Shown piece after piece: positions 48,330-60,242 of a stretch of 64,000 nt of DNA. The translations under genes were made by a program, and so were the position numbers. The notes under the pieces are model-generated. The model did no database searches. It was given only the letters and a program-made list of their open reading frames with translations, and was not told where the DNA came from. The stretch is from Phoebastria nigripes (Eukaryota; Chordata; Aves; Procellariiformes; Diomedeidae), in NCBI GenBank assembly GCA_035582835.1, contig JAYKAV010002977.1, positions 1,995,935 through 2,059,934 on the forward strand, read 5' to 3'. Position 1 is the stretch's first letter. Every line of letters starts with the position of its first letter.

Positions 48330-51300
48330 CTTAGTTAGTTTCCCTGTCACACACAGCTGCAAAGTTTGAGCTGCCACATCATTAGAAAATGTTTCTTTTT
48401 AAAATAAACATTTCCACAAGAATTTTAAGAGATAAAGTAGCTCAGAGAATTATTTCTAAGGGCTTTGCACTTGAGCAGGTGGCTAGACTTTTGGTCAAAA
48501 TAAAGTTAAACATTTCCTATTAGCATTTTAGCTGAATAATAGCAGTTCTGGACTATCTTTAGAAAAGTGTTTTCTTAGAAGAGCCACTCCTTGAACAAAA
48601 TAAATTTGCATTCATATAATATTTTGGAAGATATTTCTTCATACTCTGTTGCAAAGTATCAACTTCTGCTGTCTGTTGATTCAAAAATTAGAGGTGTGCA
48701 GTAGTTNCTCTGGCAACAGAGTCTCATTTTACCCCTTTGCTCATTTCCAACCTGTTACTAAATTACTAAGCACTGGAGTGATGCATCAAAGAGCACCTAG
48801 AGATGCTGTTAATGTAATGAAACTGAGCCTTCATCTACTTAAAACATGTTGTGTCAGCTTGGAAANAAGACAGGTGATTTCTTTACCCCCAGAAGTTGGC
48901 ACCATGTCAACTACTTAAAGTTTTAAAGTTATGAAAACAAGGGCTACACAAAAAAAAATCCTTGTATGGAATTTAGTGATGAGTTGTACCTGGCAACACT
49001 GAATTTGTTTGTTAGCAAATTATAAAATATCCTTTTTACTTCAGTGGTCACAACATCTCTCAGGTGATTTTAGTATTTTTTAAGTACTTCAGTTGATATT
49101 TTCTGTGTGTATGTCATAATATTATAGCTACTATTGCAAACCTTTACCAATAAGATTACTCCTTCAGATGGAAAGAAACTGAGGACATGAATCTGTGTTA
49201 TTGAAGGCAGTACTGTGCACTTTTAAAATTTTCTCACATCATTTTTTTGGGGCACTGTCTAAAATGGACAAAGGTGAGGTTTGTATTGGTCAAATAGAGC
49301 ATTCACCTCTGAGTTGCACAAGGAAATTAGTTTAAGTATTTTTAAATATAGCAACAATTACAGCACTACAGTAAACATCTAAAGGGAGACCCTTTGGGGC
49401 TCGTATCAGGGGAGTGAGGAGGTTCGGATTTATCAGTCTTGCTTGGGTGCCGCATCATTGTGCACGGTGGCAGATCAGCCATGGCAAGCCCCGGTGTCCA
49501 GAGTCTCCCAGGAGTGCTGCCAGCTCCAAGGATGACAGAAATTATTGAAAGAAGCATAATGCCAAGAAGCATCTACTTTGAAGCCTCACACCCTATCATA
49601 CAAATGCTCATTAGATAGTGTGGTTTTAGCTAGTATTTCAGTCTCAAGAACTTTCACTCTGCTTTGAATGAAGGGATAAAATTAAGGAAGAAACACATTC
49701 TTCTAGAAAAAGGTGCTGTTTCCAGCATCACACCATGAGACCAGTCTGGCTCCCTGTTTTACAGGCATGAGAGTGTGGGCTGAACCCTTGCGTCCTCGTC
49801 TCCTAGGATAAAGTGCGGAAGGATAAAAATGATAAGGTTCAGTGCTGCTGTTGCCCTACCCTGACACAGAGTCTCATCTCTGGTGTGACACTTATGCCAG
49901 GCACTATGCTTGTAAGGCATTATCAGTGCACCTACTGTGCCAGCACTGCAAGACCTTTTACTCCTTTTACTTGGTGCAAAGGGGCAAAGTGAGATGAGGG
50001 TCTCATCTGGATACCTCTCTGTATTGTACTCCTGGTTTATAAATACTTCTGCCATATGTAGCATAAGTTCCTGGATTTATTGCTTGCATGAAGTCATGTT
50101 TGGCTATGATTTGAGAAGTTATATATATAAGAATTGCCTTTTGATAATGTTTTTCCACAGCATCTGTAGAATATTATCAAGTGGTAGGAGACCAACTAGT
50201 AAGACCTTCCATAATGTCAGCAAAATTTCAGCTCCTTAATACACTGGTCTTATACTGTTTCCCAGCTTGAAAACCCAGTACTAAGCCTTTAAAATGACAC
50301 TGTAAGCTACAGACCTTTGTTTAAAAGTAAGGTGCCAGATAATGCCTATAAATGTGTTTGGTTTTAGCCTCACATTGCAACCTTTTTGTATGTAATTCTG
50401 GTATATTTGCGCCAGCTTCTTTTGACTGTCATTTTAAATGTATAATGTATTTACCAGGTGGGCTATAGAGCTGTGTTATCACTACAGTAAAAAAGTCCAC
50501 ATGTACCATGTTACAAAGTGCAGAACATACCAGATATAATTTCCATACTGGGTTTAGAGATCAGACTTTAGCATAACTTTGCTCCAGATGCAAGATGTGG
50601 ACAACAGAGACATGTTTTGTTACAGGTTTTACTAATGCAGATTTAAAATAACATGACTGAAGTTCTAAATTGATATGACAGTTGCACCTTTTCTGGATAA
50701 AAGAACCGGCTGCAATGTTATGCCTGGTTTTAAAACCAATAGACATTAACTGAACCAGATTTTTTTCATCACAGTTTTGAAAATTGCCTTTCAGACAGAG
50801 GTAGCATTTAGGAACATTTCAAAGAAATGTAAACATTCACTTAGACCTGATAACTTGTGTCCAGGCCAAATTTCAGCTGGAGTATTTATTATTTTCTACC
50901 TCCTTTCAAGATTTCAGTGGCACTTTCCTTTACTTATGTTCTCCTTAAATTTCCACACCGGTGCAGTGTAGCTGCATGTAGTTAGACTACTAAAGAAGTG
51001 CCTCAGCCCAGGGGAAGCTGAGGTTGGTGAGAGGCTTTCCCATTACTTAGAGCTCTGCTCCCCCATCTGGGAACAATGCTGCCAACAGGCCAATGCTGCA
51101 GAAGCCAGCATGGCTCCTTCCTCTGGTATTTGATGCTGGGCAAAAAAGCCAACGATGTGTGGCTGCGTGAAAAATGGCACAAAGGAACTGGTCAAGAGGG
51201 TGGGAGCAATACGTGGTTTTGCTGGAGAGACCAATTTATTCCTTCTGATACCTGAGGATGTTTCTTCTGAACTTAGCACTCAAAGAGGAATAGAAGCTGA

Positions 51301-53924
51301 GACTGTCCTTGGCAATCCTTTGCAGTCTATGTGTTAGAAAAGGATCCAAGGAAGATCAAAATCTAACAGGGAGGTATAGAAATCATTGCTGATGAGTGAA
51401 AGCTCATAGCTCTTATATGTCCATAAATATCACATATTATAGGATGCTCTTTAGCTTGTATGCTGCACTATGTAAACTTTCCTGTATGCTTTTTGGCAGA
51501 ATCTTGCTCCCGTGCAAACATTTGACAAACTGTGGCATGAAGCAGCTTGTTTTGCCTACAGCATCAAAGTCTTGGTGTCTCACAGCTTACAGTGACTTAT
51601 GCTTTTCTTTGCAGTTTGGTTGCCTCCCCATAAGACAGCATAGTATGGCCTATAGCTAGTTAATAAGTTTGCTGAGTGCATTGATGTCCTTTTTGTTGAA
51701 AGGATCATATGAACAAACAGTAAGATGAGCAGCCATGGATAAATAGATGATCAGGATAATGCTAATTGCACTTAAGTGGAGGAGATCAGCAGAGTAAAGA
51801 AAAAAGAAAAAAAAAATCAGTGACAAATTTTGTTGTCTTGCCCTTATTCTAACTCTTCTTGTACAAATAAGCTTTGCAAAAAAGTGAGAACAAATGAATC
51901 CAGCACCGCTTTGATTATATTTAGATTGGCATTGATATGCTGTGACTCTTTTCTTCCCACATCACATTAGAGATCAGCGCTCTACCATTTTTTTAATTGA
52001 AAGACCATCAGCTTAATTTGGAAACAGAATTTTCCAATGAACCACATACCTTGGAGAGCGTAAAAGCAAATAATAACAATACAGTTGACCTCAGCAGTTC
52101 CTGAACATTTTACCAAAACCTATCTGTTTCTAGGAATGGTGTCACAGAGTGTATGTAAAAACACTGGGACCTCAGAGCGCTCTGCTTTGCCTGGAAGTAC
52201 TAAGCAAAGAAAATAACATACCTGCTCTGAGACACGCACACTCACTCTTCTGACCAGCCAAAAGCATCTTACTGGAAATGTGAAATATTTACAAACACCA
52301 TATATCACAATATGCAGTCACAACCTCATAGATAAATTTAAACCCAAAGGATGCAGTTATGAGATACTCCCAAGTGTCCCGTTATATCTTCAGATACCAG
52401 CGTAGCCATATGAGATAACTAGAGGAAAGTTGTAAAATGTCTTCATACATATTTACAGAGACGGAAACATTCTTATGAATCTTTTCCTCTAAAATCAGAA
52501 GTTCTTAATGCTTTAGTTGAAGAACTCATCAGAAATTATCAGGATAAGGCATGTGCTTCTCTGTTAAAAATTGCTGAGTCTGCCTATTAGGGGCTTGTCC
52601 TACAGGGTCTTTAACAGTGTAACGCACCAAGAGCAAATGTACCGAATACCTCAGTCATGGCTCTGTATCTATCAGAAACTGAGATGCAGCAAATGTCAGG
52701 ACAGCCATATGAAAGCCATTGAACAGCACTCATTTAGGCAGCTGCAGGAAACTACTAATTATGGGCTAAGTACTAAATCAGGACTGGGTCCCCAGTTGAA
52801 GGATCTGGAAGGAGACTCCAAGGAGTGGCTGATTTTTTTTCCCAGTGGAATTTGAATTCTTGCCCATGCAGCACCACTCCTTTTGAGATATCTTGAAAGT
52901 CTTCTTGCAGGAGGTCCCATGGAAAATTCTGTCAGTTGGAGGAGACAGAGAAGCCAAGGAATGGCCACAGTTTGTGACTGCAGTCCCAATATAAAAAGCA
53001 AGAAGGAAAAAGATGCAGTTTTAGGAACAGTTCGATTTGTTCTGTTCTTCAGCACTGTGTAGGTTCTATTTATGTAATTACTAGATATTGGTGTATTGCG
53101 GAGCTTTTCATTGAGAATGGGTCTCTTGACCCATTCAATAAATTCAATTGCTCAAATGAAGGAAAGTAAAGAAGTAAAATGGTGGCCTTGACTCAACCTA
53201 AAATCTGGATGGTTTTCAATTTCACCAGAAGCTGGATCCTCGTCCTTAGATCTAACTTTGTGTTATGGATTCTTGGTGGAAGCCCAACTCTTTATTGTTT
53301 CATGTACAACAAAAGTGTTGAACCAGTGTCATGGAAATCTTGTGACAACAGTCCTGAAACATTTTCAGAATTTAGGGAAAAATCTTCACACACAAAGCTT
53401 AACCATGAACCCCAAGTTTGAGNGCAGACCTCCTGTGTGTCTCATAAAATCTCGTATTAAGCCTAATTCAAATCTAAAGAAAATCTTTACTGATCCTGTC
53501 TTCAGTGAAATCCTTTGCTGATTCCCTCTCCAGCTATAACAGAAGGTGAATCAAGCAATCCTCACCCTGTGGGCACCGAGCAACCCCACCCTCTGACATC
53601 AGCAACTGCAGCAAGAGAAGGGACTGAGATCCAAGGACTTGAAATAATGTTATTTGTGGCTTTCTTGTTCTTCCTCTTCTACTAATGACAATACAGAGGA
53701 ATGTTTATTCTTAGTAAATGAAAAGTAAACATTAAAGTGTCATTTAGACGTTTTTGTGTAAAGTGTACAGAGTACATTAAAGTATATCAAACACTTAAAA
53801 AGCACATTACCTTGTCAAGTGCTGCATATGAAAAGGTCAGCACTGGTCTTCTGTCTTTTTTTCTACATATGAATCATAGACAACAAATAAGACTTAACAT
53901 TTGCATTACTATTTTAATCTGCAC

Positions 53925-54060
53925 CATTATTTATGAGGGTTCTCAAAATACTTGTAGCCCTCAGAAAATATTCTAGCGTAGGCCAGTATTATTACCCGCT
54001 CATGTTACAAATGAGACACAAAGACGGTACAGCTGAAATTTTCCGAAGTAACTACTGGCT
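53925..54060 (-). repeat. Possible MIR/L2-like remnant, antisense
   Basis: The plus strand contains 'ggccagtattattacccgct', 'catgttacaaatgagacaca' and 'aagacggtacagctgaaatt', similar to the reverse MIR text 'attattatccccattttaca', 'gatgaggaaactgaggcaca'. Only one block is convincing. Confidence 0.4.
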
Positions 54061-56319
54061 GGGGCAGAGAAAGGGCATCTCGGTTTCCGAGTATCCAGCT
54101 TGAGTGATACAGGGCTTTATTATCAGACGTGCTCTCACTTACCAGTGAGAGGTACAAAGGTTCGGCATCTCTGAAAAATAAACACACCATTCAGATAGCT
54201 CAGTTTTTTCTGTAGCAAGTAAGCAAAAGCTCCAGAAGAGAGAAATTTGACTGCATTGAAGGACAGCTGATGTGATAAAACCTGTGGGATAACTTTAATT
54301 TTCACTCTCAGGCTTTCACCGACAAACGAGTCAGTTAATCAGGCTGCCAGAGCAATTCTGTGCAACTTCTTCCCTTTAAATAACTTCGGCAAAGTCAGAC
54401 TCATATATATGCTGTGCTCTCTACCTCAGAGTCACTCAGGAACATTCTTCAAAAGGCATTTTTGTGTCTTTATAATTGAATTGATTCTTAAGTCGTGCCA
54501 CGGGTGTACACCTTATCAAAGAAGAGCTAGCACTCCATTTGTTCATAATGCCCTCTAGGAGGAGGTTTAACATGCAATGTTTGTTGTTTCTAGCAGGACT
54601 CTCTGCAGAGAGAGAGGTCGCTACTCAGGGAGGCACTTTCCTCCTTGGAAACAAGAAAAGAAATCACCGGGAAGGAGGGGAAAATGCATCTGGGTAACAG
54701 CAGGGGATCTTGTCAATCTTCAAGCCACTAGCACATGATCACGGAAGTCTTTTGTTAGAGAAGCCTATAATGGTACTATTGCTTGTCTATTGTGGCCACT
54801 AACAGCAAATAGTCTGCAAGGGCAGGGGAGGTGTAGGATTAGACAAATTATGAAGAGGGGCTCTGGATGCTTGAAAAGTGCATTCCTGCTCATCAAGGTC
54901 AGAGGGGTCAAAATAGTGTCATCATTCATCCTCAATGGAAGTATTTTTATAAAAAAANTGACCTTTAAAAACATCTATGGCATATATGGAATAATGCTAA
55001 TCATGTACCACAAGTGGAAACAGAAAAGCAATTGTAATTCACTTATGTTGACTTGGAGACTATGTTGTACAGTACTTTTTCTACTGCTAGAAACTGCAGC
55101 CATCCTGAAAAAAATTTTTTTAGAAAGCTTAATTAGTATCATAATTTTTGGTGCATTTTAAGATTAAGCCTAGTTAGTAAATTTTTTTCAGAGGGCTCGT
55201 CCTTATCCACATGTATATTTCTGGGAACAGCATTGGGTTGAAGCTATATGCATCCATCACAGGTAGGCAAAAAGGGTGGACTGGATCTTTCCTAATGGAA
55301 GGGGGACTGAGTACCAGCTTTCTCTGTCCAGCCTAGCGATTTCCCTTGTCCTTCTCAGTTGTGCTTTTGAGCAGGGATCCTTGCCCAGTCCATCCTCTGA
55401 CTTCAATACTTAGTGGGCCTATTGCTTCAGTAACTTCATCAGAGTTTGTTCGTTAATAAGGAAATTGCTCTTCCGTAATGCACTTGAAGTGCATGAAAAG
55501 AGCTTTGAGAAGACAATGATAGACATAGATGTTATACTGAATGGCAGCTGCTAAATATATGTGTGCTGATAAGTGTCTGTGAAGTAACTTCATATGGTAA
55601 GACAAGTTAAACGTTTATTTCAAGCTTTAATTAAAAGTTACCTCACTAAAATTTTCAAAAGCATCAAAGTTACCAACTATTTTGAATTATACTCCCTCTA
55701 TGTGCAGTCAGGGGCATGTTTTCTCTACCATCCTGTAGCATGCACATTATTAGTTCGCAAACTCACAGTACATAATAAGTGACCACAGATGAGAAAACTG
55801 CCCTTGACAGTGGCTGTCTACTCTGCAAAGTAATATTGTTTCCAAACGCCTGAATAAAAGCACATTAACAGCAGGAGTCAACAAAGGTAGTTTTACGATT
55901 TTTATTTTTAAAGAAAGACTTTAAAAGTGCCCCTGATACTTTTTTAGAATCTTTTTCAACTGGATTTTTCTTGAACAATACTTACAACATTCTGATCCTT
56001 GGGGTCAAATCATTCTCTCAGTTGCATGCTGTGCAGTTCTGAAAATTTGGAACGACTTTAAAAGTTTGAAGGACTGACTTTAACTGCCAAGCTTAAACAT
56101 AGAGAGATTCAGGCATTCCCTGGGTCCTCTGAAGCATAGCTCTTTTTGCAGGTTTCCATCATTTTTTGGAGATATATTATGGTTTCTACAAAATGGGAAA
56201 AAAATACTGAAAAACAAGTCTTTCAGCTTAATAGCTAGCAAAATAATCTACCAAGCACGCATGACAACTGATACTGGAAGAAAGGCCTTATCATTTCAAA
56301 CTACTTAAGATCTTCATGC

Positions 56320-56520
56320 AATTAAGGCACTGGGCTGAGTCTTAGAAGATCTGGTGTTAGTTTTCTGGTTTTACACCTACTATATATAAGCTTGGGAAAG
56401 TCACTTAGAAGTTCTGTGACCCTACTGTAAAATGGAGACAGTAACACCTCTTCTCTCTTGCTCCTTCTCCTGTACGCTTAGAGTGAAGACCTTTCAGGCC
56501 AAGATCTATCTGTTATGTGG
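56320..56520 (+). repeat. MIR-like SINE with sauropsid tail
   Basis: The order is complete for this repeat class: 'aattaaggcactgggctgag', 'tcttagaagatctggtgtta', 'aagcttgggaaagtcactta', 'gaagttctgtgaccctactg', 'taaaatggagacagtaacac', then the tail 'cttagagtgaagacctttca' and 'ggccaagatctatctg'. The tail parallels 'ttagattgtaagctctttgg', 'ggcagggactgtctc', and the same tail type appears in reverse at 3420-3525. This is the most complete old SINE in the window, although still greatly diverged. Confidence 0.6.
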
Positions 56521-57964
56521 GAATGGACAAGATGACTCCAATATAATTTGGTACTTTGGAACAAAATGAGGATGATCCAAATTTATCCATTCTTAATCCT
56601 TTCACTGACAATTAAGCAAACAGAATGCAAAATACAGCCCAAAGGGAGTATTACATAACTTGGGCACTTACAGGAAGATTTCTAGATGAGAAATCAATGA
56701 GTTAGTTACCAGTTGCTTTTCCTGGGGTGCCTAAAATAAAGTTAAACAAAAAGCTTTATTTTACTATTTTAGGGTAGAATCTGAGTATTCTGAAAAACAC
56801 TTTGGACTTGATTTTCATTTGCTTATTTTTTACAGCAGAATATCTTATGTCCTAAAAAAACAGCATAATATATTTTGGTCAAAAAGTTAATGTTATGGTT
56901 GAGCTGTAAGCACTCTAATGGTTGTGATGGGGATGAGAGTCACGAGAAATTCACGGAAAAGTTGCTGATACTTGATGTACCTCAAGATCAGATTTAGCTT
57001 TGGGGTTGAAACTAAAGATACCAAAATATGTCTCCTGGAATTAGCAAAGCAATTTGAGCTGGGTAAGAATGCAGTGGTCCTTGCTATGGAGGATCTCAAG
57101 AGTCATTGCATGTTTGCTTCCTTTATAGTAGAAAGTAGAGCAGGGCAAGGAGGAAATGCAGTGTTAAGTCTGATGCCCTTTAGCATTGGTTAGCAGTTAT
57201 TGAGAACAGAGTTTCTTTAGGGTAGAGTATCCTCCAGATCTCCTCCTGTAAGGTTCATATGCCTCCCATTGTGTCAATGGTTTAAAGAGAGAAACTCTTG
57301 AAAGGGAGCATGCTTTTTAAAAGTAATTAAAAAATAAAGCTAACAATGATGGACAGCAATTCAGAAAGCACTACTGCAGAGCACCTGAAAGTTAAGTCTT
57401 TCCATTGACTTTTGTAAGTTTTTGAGAGTTCAAAGCTGCATTTAGCTGGCAGGGGACCACCTTTGAAGGTGCCTGGAAGAAGTGAGTGAAGAGAGATTTG
57501 AAGAAGAGAGGGAACGTTAAACTGAAGAGGTGATTTCAGGAGCTTCATATCAGGAAATGAAGCATACACTGGTGTCACTTCTAGTCAAAAGCTACCAGCA
57601 AAATAGGAAACTTTTAAACAACTGGGTTGCTCTTTTCAAATAGGCCTTATGTATGTAAGGGGTTAGCACCTCAAAACAAGCACATGCACGTATGTCAGTG
57701 GCTTGATTTAGATGTCAACTGCTGGAATTTCTCATCTCTGAATGTGGGCCTCCTCTTAAAAGAGTCTAAGTTTTAATTGATAAAACAGCGCATCCAGGAT
57801 GTATCTAGGTATCCAAATTCCTATTCACCAGGCATTTAGAGAAATTAGAAGCAAGGCTGTCATTCTTCCACTTTGTAGCATCCCAGGCACAGTGGGAAAA
57901 CTTGCACGCCCAAACCTACTCAACCTACAGTTCCTGTTGCAAGGCCTTGAGAGATGCAGGGGAG

Positions 57965-58050
57965 TGGAGTGCTATGGGATGGAAGCACAGCACCAGGGCT
58001 TCAAGCCCAGCTCTGTCCCTAACTTGCTTTGTGATATTGGTCGCAAGGTT
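57965..58050 (+). repeat. MIR-like SINE remnant
   Basis: Contains 'gggcttcaagcccagctctg', 'tccctaacttgctttgtgat' and 'attggtcgcaaggttt', parallel to MIR 'gggttcaaatcccagctctg', 'ccactgacttgctgtgtgac', 'cttgggcaag'. The small open frames over this interval are therefore unlikely to be genes. Confidence 0.55.
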
Positions 58051-59021
58051 TGAAGGAGATAAAACAAGAGCAGTAGTGAAAGGTGCTGTTCAGAGAAGAT
58101 GGCTTGTAGCGAGGTGCTGTCAGGGCACAAGCCAAGAGCTCCATTTGCTGCCTGTGCTCCTCCACCAAAGTGCTGCAGACCAGGTGCAACACTGCAAACC
58201 TGCTCCGATGCCAGCTCTAAAGGTGACCTAAACATGACCCTGCAGCTAAAAGAGACTCATCCACCCAACCTCACCCATGGGTTCAGATGAAACAGTTTCC
58301 TTTCAGTCCTTTAGCGTTATTAATTGTTATCATTTCTTTAGATTTTATGCAACAACAAAAGGGAGGCTTCAGTTCCCGGCTGCAGCAACCCCTCCCACAA
58401 ATCAAAAGAATATGACTTTCATTTTGAAAAGACTGAATAAATATGCCCTGAATACAGAGGGGCATGGATTCCAAACACCCCAAAGTCCTGGAAGAAACAA
58501 CTGTTCCTTCTTTCATTTGATTCATCCCCAAAGATTCAATATACGTATCTCACGGAGTCTGGGTGGTTTTTAGAGCCAGGGCTTTGTTTCAGGTGAAGGT
58601 ATTAAAAGATGCCACAGGAACAATGAGACAGAAAGTGTAACCAATGGATTGGGATTTCAGCTTTCAGGAACAGCTGGTGATTTGGGAGATCTAATTCTGA
58701 GTTGCCTTTAAATGACCTGATCTTCTGTGCGTTGGATCCTCTGCACTTTCTGAAAGTCAGATCATGGGGAAGGGTCTTGAGTTGGTTACCAGAAATCACT
58801 GCCAGTTGTGCAGGTACGAGGAGACTCTACCTGGCAGAGAGACCCATGGGCTAAGCGCAACGGCCAAACCCTTGTCCGCCACACTGACACACAGCCTATT
58901 TTAACTTCCCTCAAGAAAAAAAGGAAAACAACTCTTCTCGTTCTCCTAAGCCCTTCAGCTACTGAAGGAGTCCCTGCATATGGATGCCTGCACATTTCAG
59001 CTCTCCCTGAAAAGCACTGGG

Positions 59022-59055
59022 GCCTTGGCTGGGCTTCCATTTTCCCAGCCAAGGC
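59022..59055. other. Perfect 12-bp GC-rich hairpin, 10-base loop
   Basis: Bases 59022-59033 (gccttggctggg) are the exact reverse complement of 59044-59055, with a 10-base loop. It lies in a locally GC-richer stretch. No T-run follows and no gene is recognised beside it. It is the strongest short-range perfect inverted repeat I noticed in the window. Confidence 0.75.
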
Positions 59056-59747
59056 AGAGCACCTCGCTGAAGGGGACAAGGCGGTGCTTTTGCTGTCACT
59101 GAAGACAGCTAATTTGGGAAGTCTGACCTGGTGCTATAGCCAAGTTCGAGTTCTCACAGCATTGTATTTAAGGGCAGGGAGCTCCCCACCCAGTTGTGCA
59201 ACCTGAACAGCCCCTTTCGCTCCCTCTTGCCTTTGTCAGAGAATCCCCCAGGTACCTGATACACTTCAGGGTTTCAGACCTGCAGAAGCACAGCTTGGCT
59301 CGTCGCTCTCACTGTCAGCTTGCTAATGCAGTACTTCCCGTAAGGCAGACAGCAGTTCCTGACAATCATTTTGCCTTGTATTTTATTTTGGTTAAATTAA
59401 ATAGGTGTAAGATGAGAAACTGGGGGGAGGGTTGTGTGTCTGCATGGGGTGGAGGGATTTTGACCATCTAGAAAGAATTAATGGCCCATTCTGTGCCATA
59501 CTTTGTCAGTGTTGGGAATTTGCAACAAAAGAAATGTTCCCTTCCTTGCTATGGTCCTGGAAACAAGAGAGGATTTTATTAACCTCTGTGGTGTCTCTAA
59601 TTGTCTTTGGACCCTGTGTCGATTGGATCAAGTATTCCCCCAAAAACTTGTTTGAATAATTAAGTTTGTTCATTTGGTGGAAATCTTGCTTTTGCTTTGC
59701 ACTGGAGGTTTTTCAGTCTTGGTAGGTAACAGCATTAATGAAGAGAA

Positions 59748-59789
59748 TTCTTTGGTAGCCAAAGTTGCCAAAGTTCTTTGGTAGCCAAA
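59748..59789 (+). repeat. 26-bp local tandem duplication with palindromic unit
   Basis: The 16-mer 'ttctttggtagccaaa' occurs at 59748-59763 and again, unchanged, at 59774-59789. Each copy holds the palindrome CTTTGG-TAG-CCAAA(G). A local duplication of unknown meaning. Confidence 0.65.
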
Positions 59790-60081
59790 ATACCGACTAT
59801 GCAGTTATATCTGTGTTAGGATTTTTTTCCATGGGCCAGTCTTAGAGCAATAGAACAAAAGCCAATTCCTCTTCTCCAGCTTTTTGACTTCTACTGTTAA
59901 AAACAAGAATATGACTGAGCCTTTATGCCCCTTTTGAAGTACAAATCCCCCAGAGACTGGGAAGGAACAGGTTAATATTTTGTCCCCGGGCTACTACAGG
60001 TGTTTGCCCTCATTCAGGGATTACAAGAGAGCCCAGGCATGGCAGGGCTCAGCTGGAGCAAATTACTCCATCAGGAGGGCC

Positions 60082-60089
60082 TATAAAAG
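60082..60089 (+). promoter_or_regulatory. Canonical TATA-box sequence (TATAAAAG)
   Basis: TATAAAAG sits in a GC-containing setting (gggcc before, gaaggagag after) with no long open frame within about 100 bp downstream. A transcription start would be expected near 60110-60120. The upstream 150 bp contain E-box-like and GC-richer text. It could be a real core promoter of an unannotated transcript or of an old LTR element, or a chance match; TATAAAAG alone is weak evidence. Confidence 0.3.
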
Positions 60090-60156
60090 GAAGGAGAGAC
60101 CAAGTGGTGGGTCAGGCACCCTGGGCTAAGGGGACTGCTTACTACAAGGAGCTTGC

Positions 60157-60239
<83 letters not shown>

Positions 60240-60242
60240 TTT
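60157..60242 (+). repeat. (TTTA)n microsatellite
   Basis: About 21.5 uninterrupted TTTA units with no impurity. Its purity implies ongoing slippage and likely length variation between individuals. The 91-codon frame crossing it (LFIY repeats) is an artefact. Confidence 0.97.

Noticed and set aside
58808..59206. 132-codon open frame on the plus strand
   Set aside because: Lies in locally GC-rich sequence, contains the 12-bp hairpin, has a 97-codon frame opposite and no recognisable domain.
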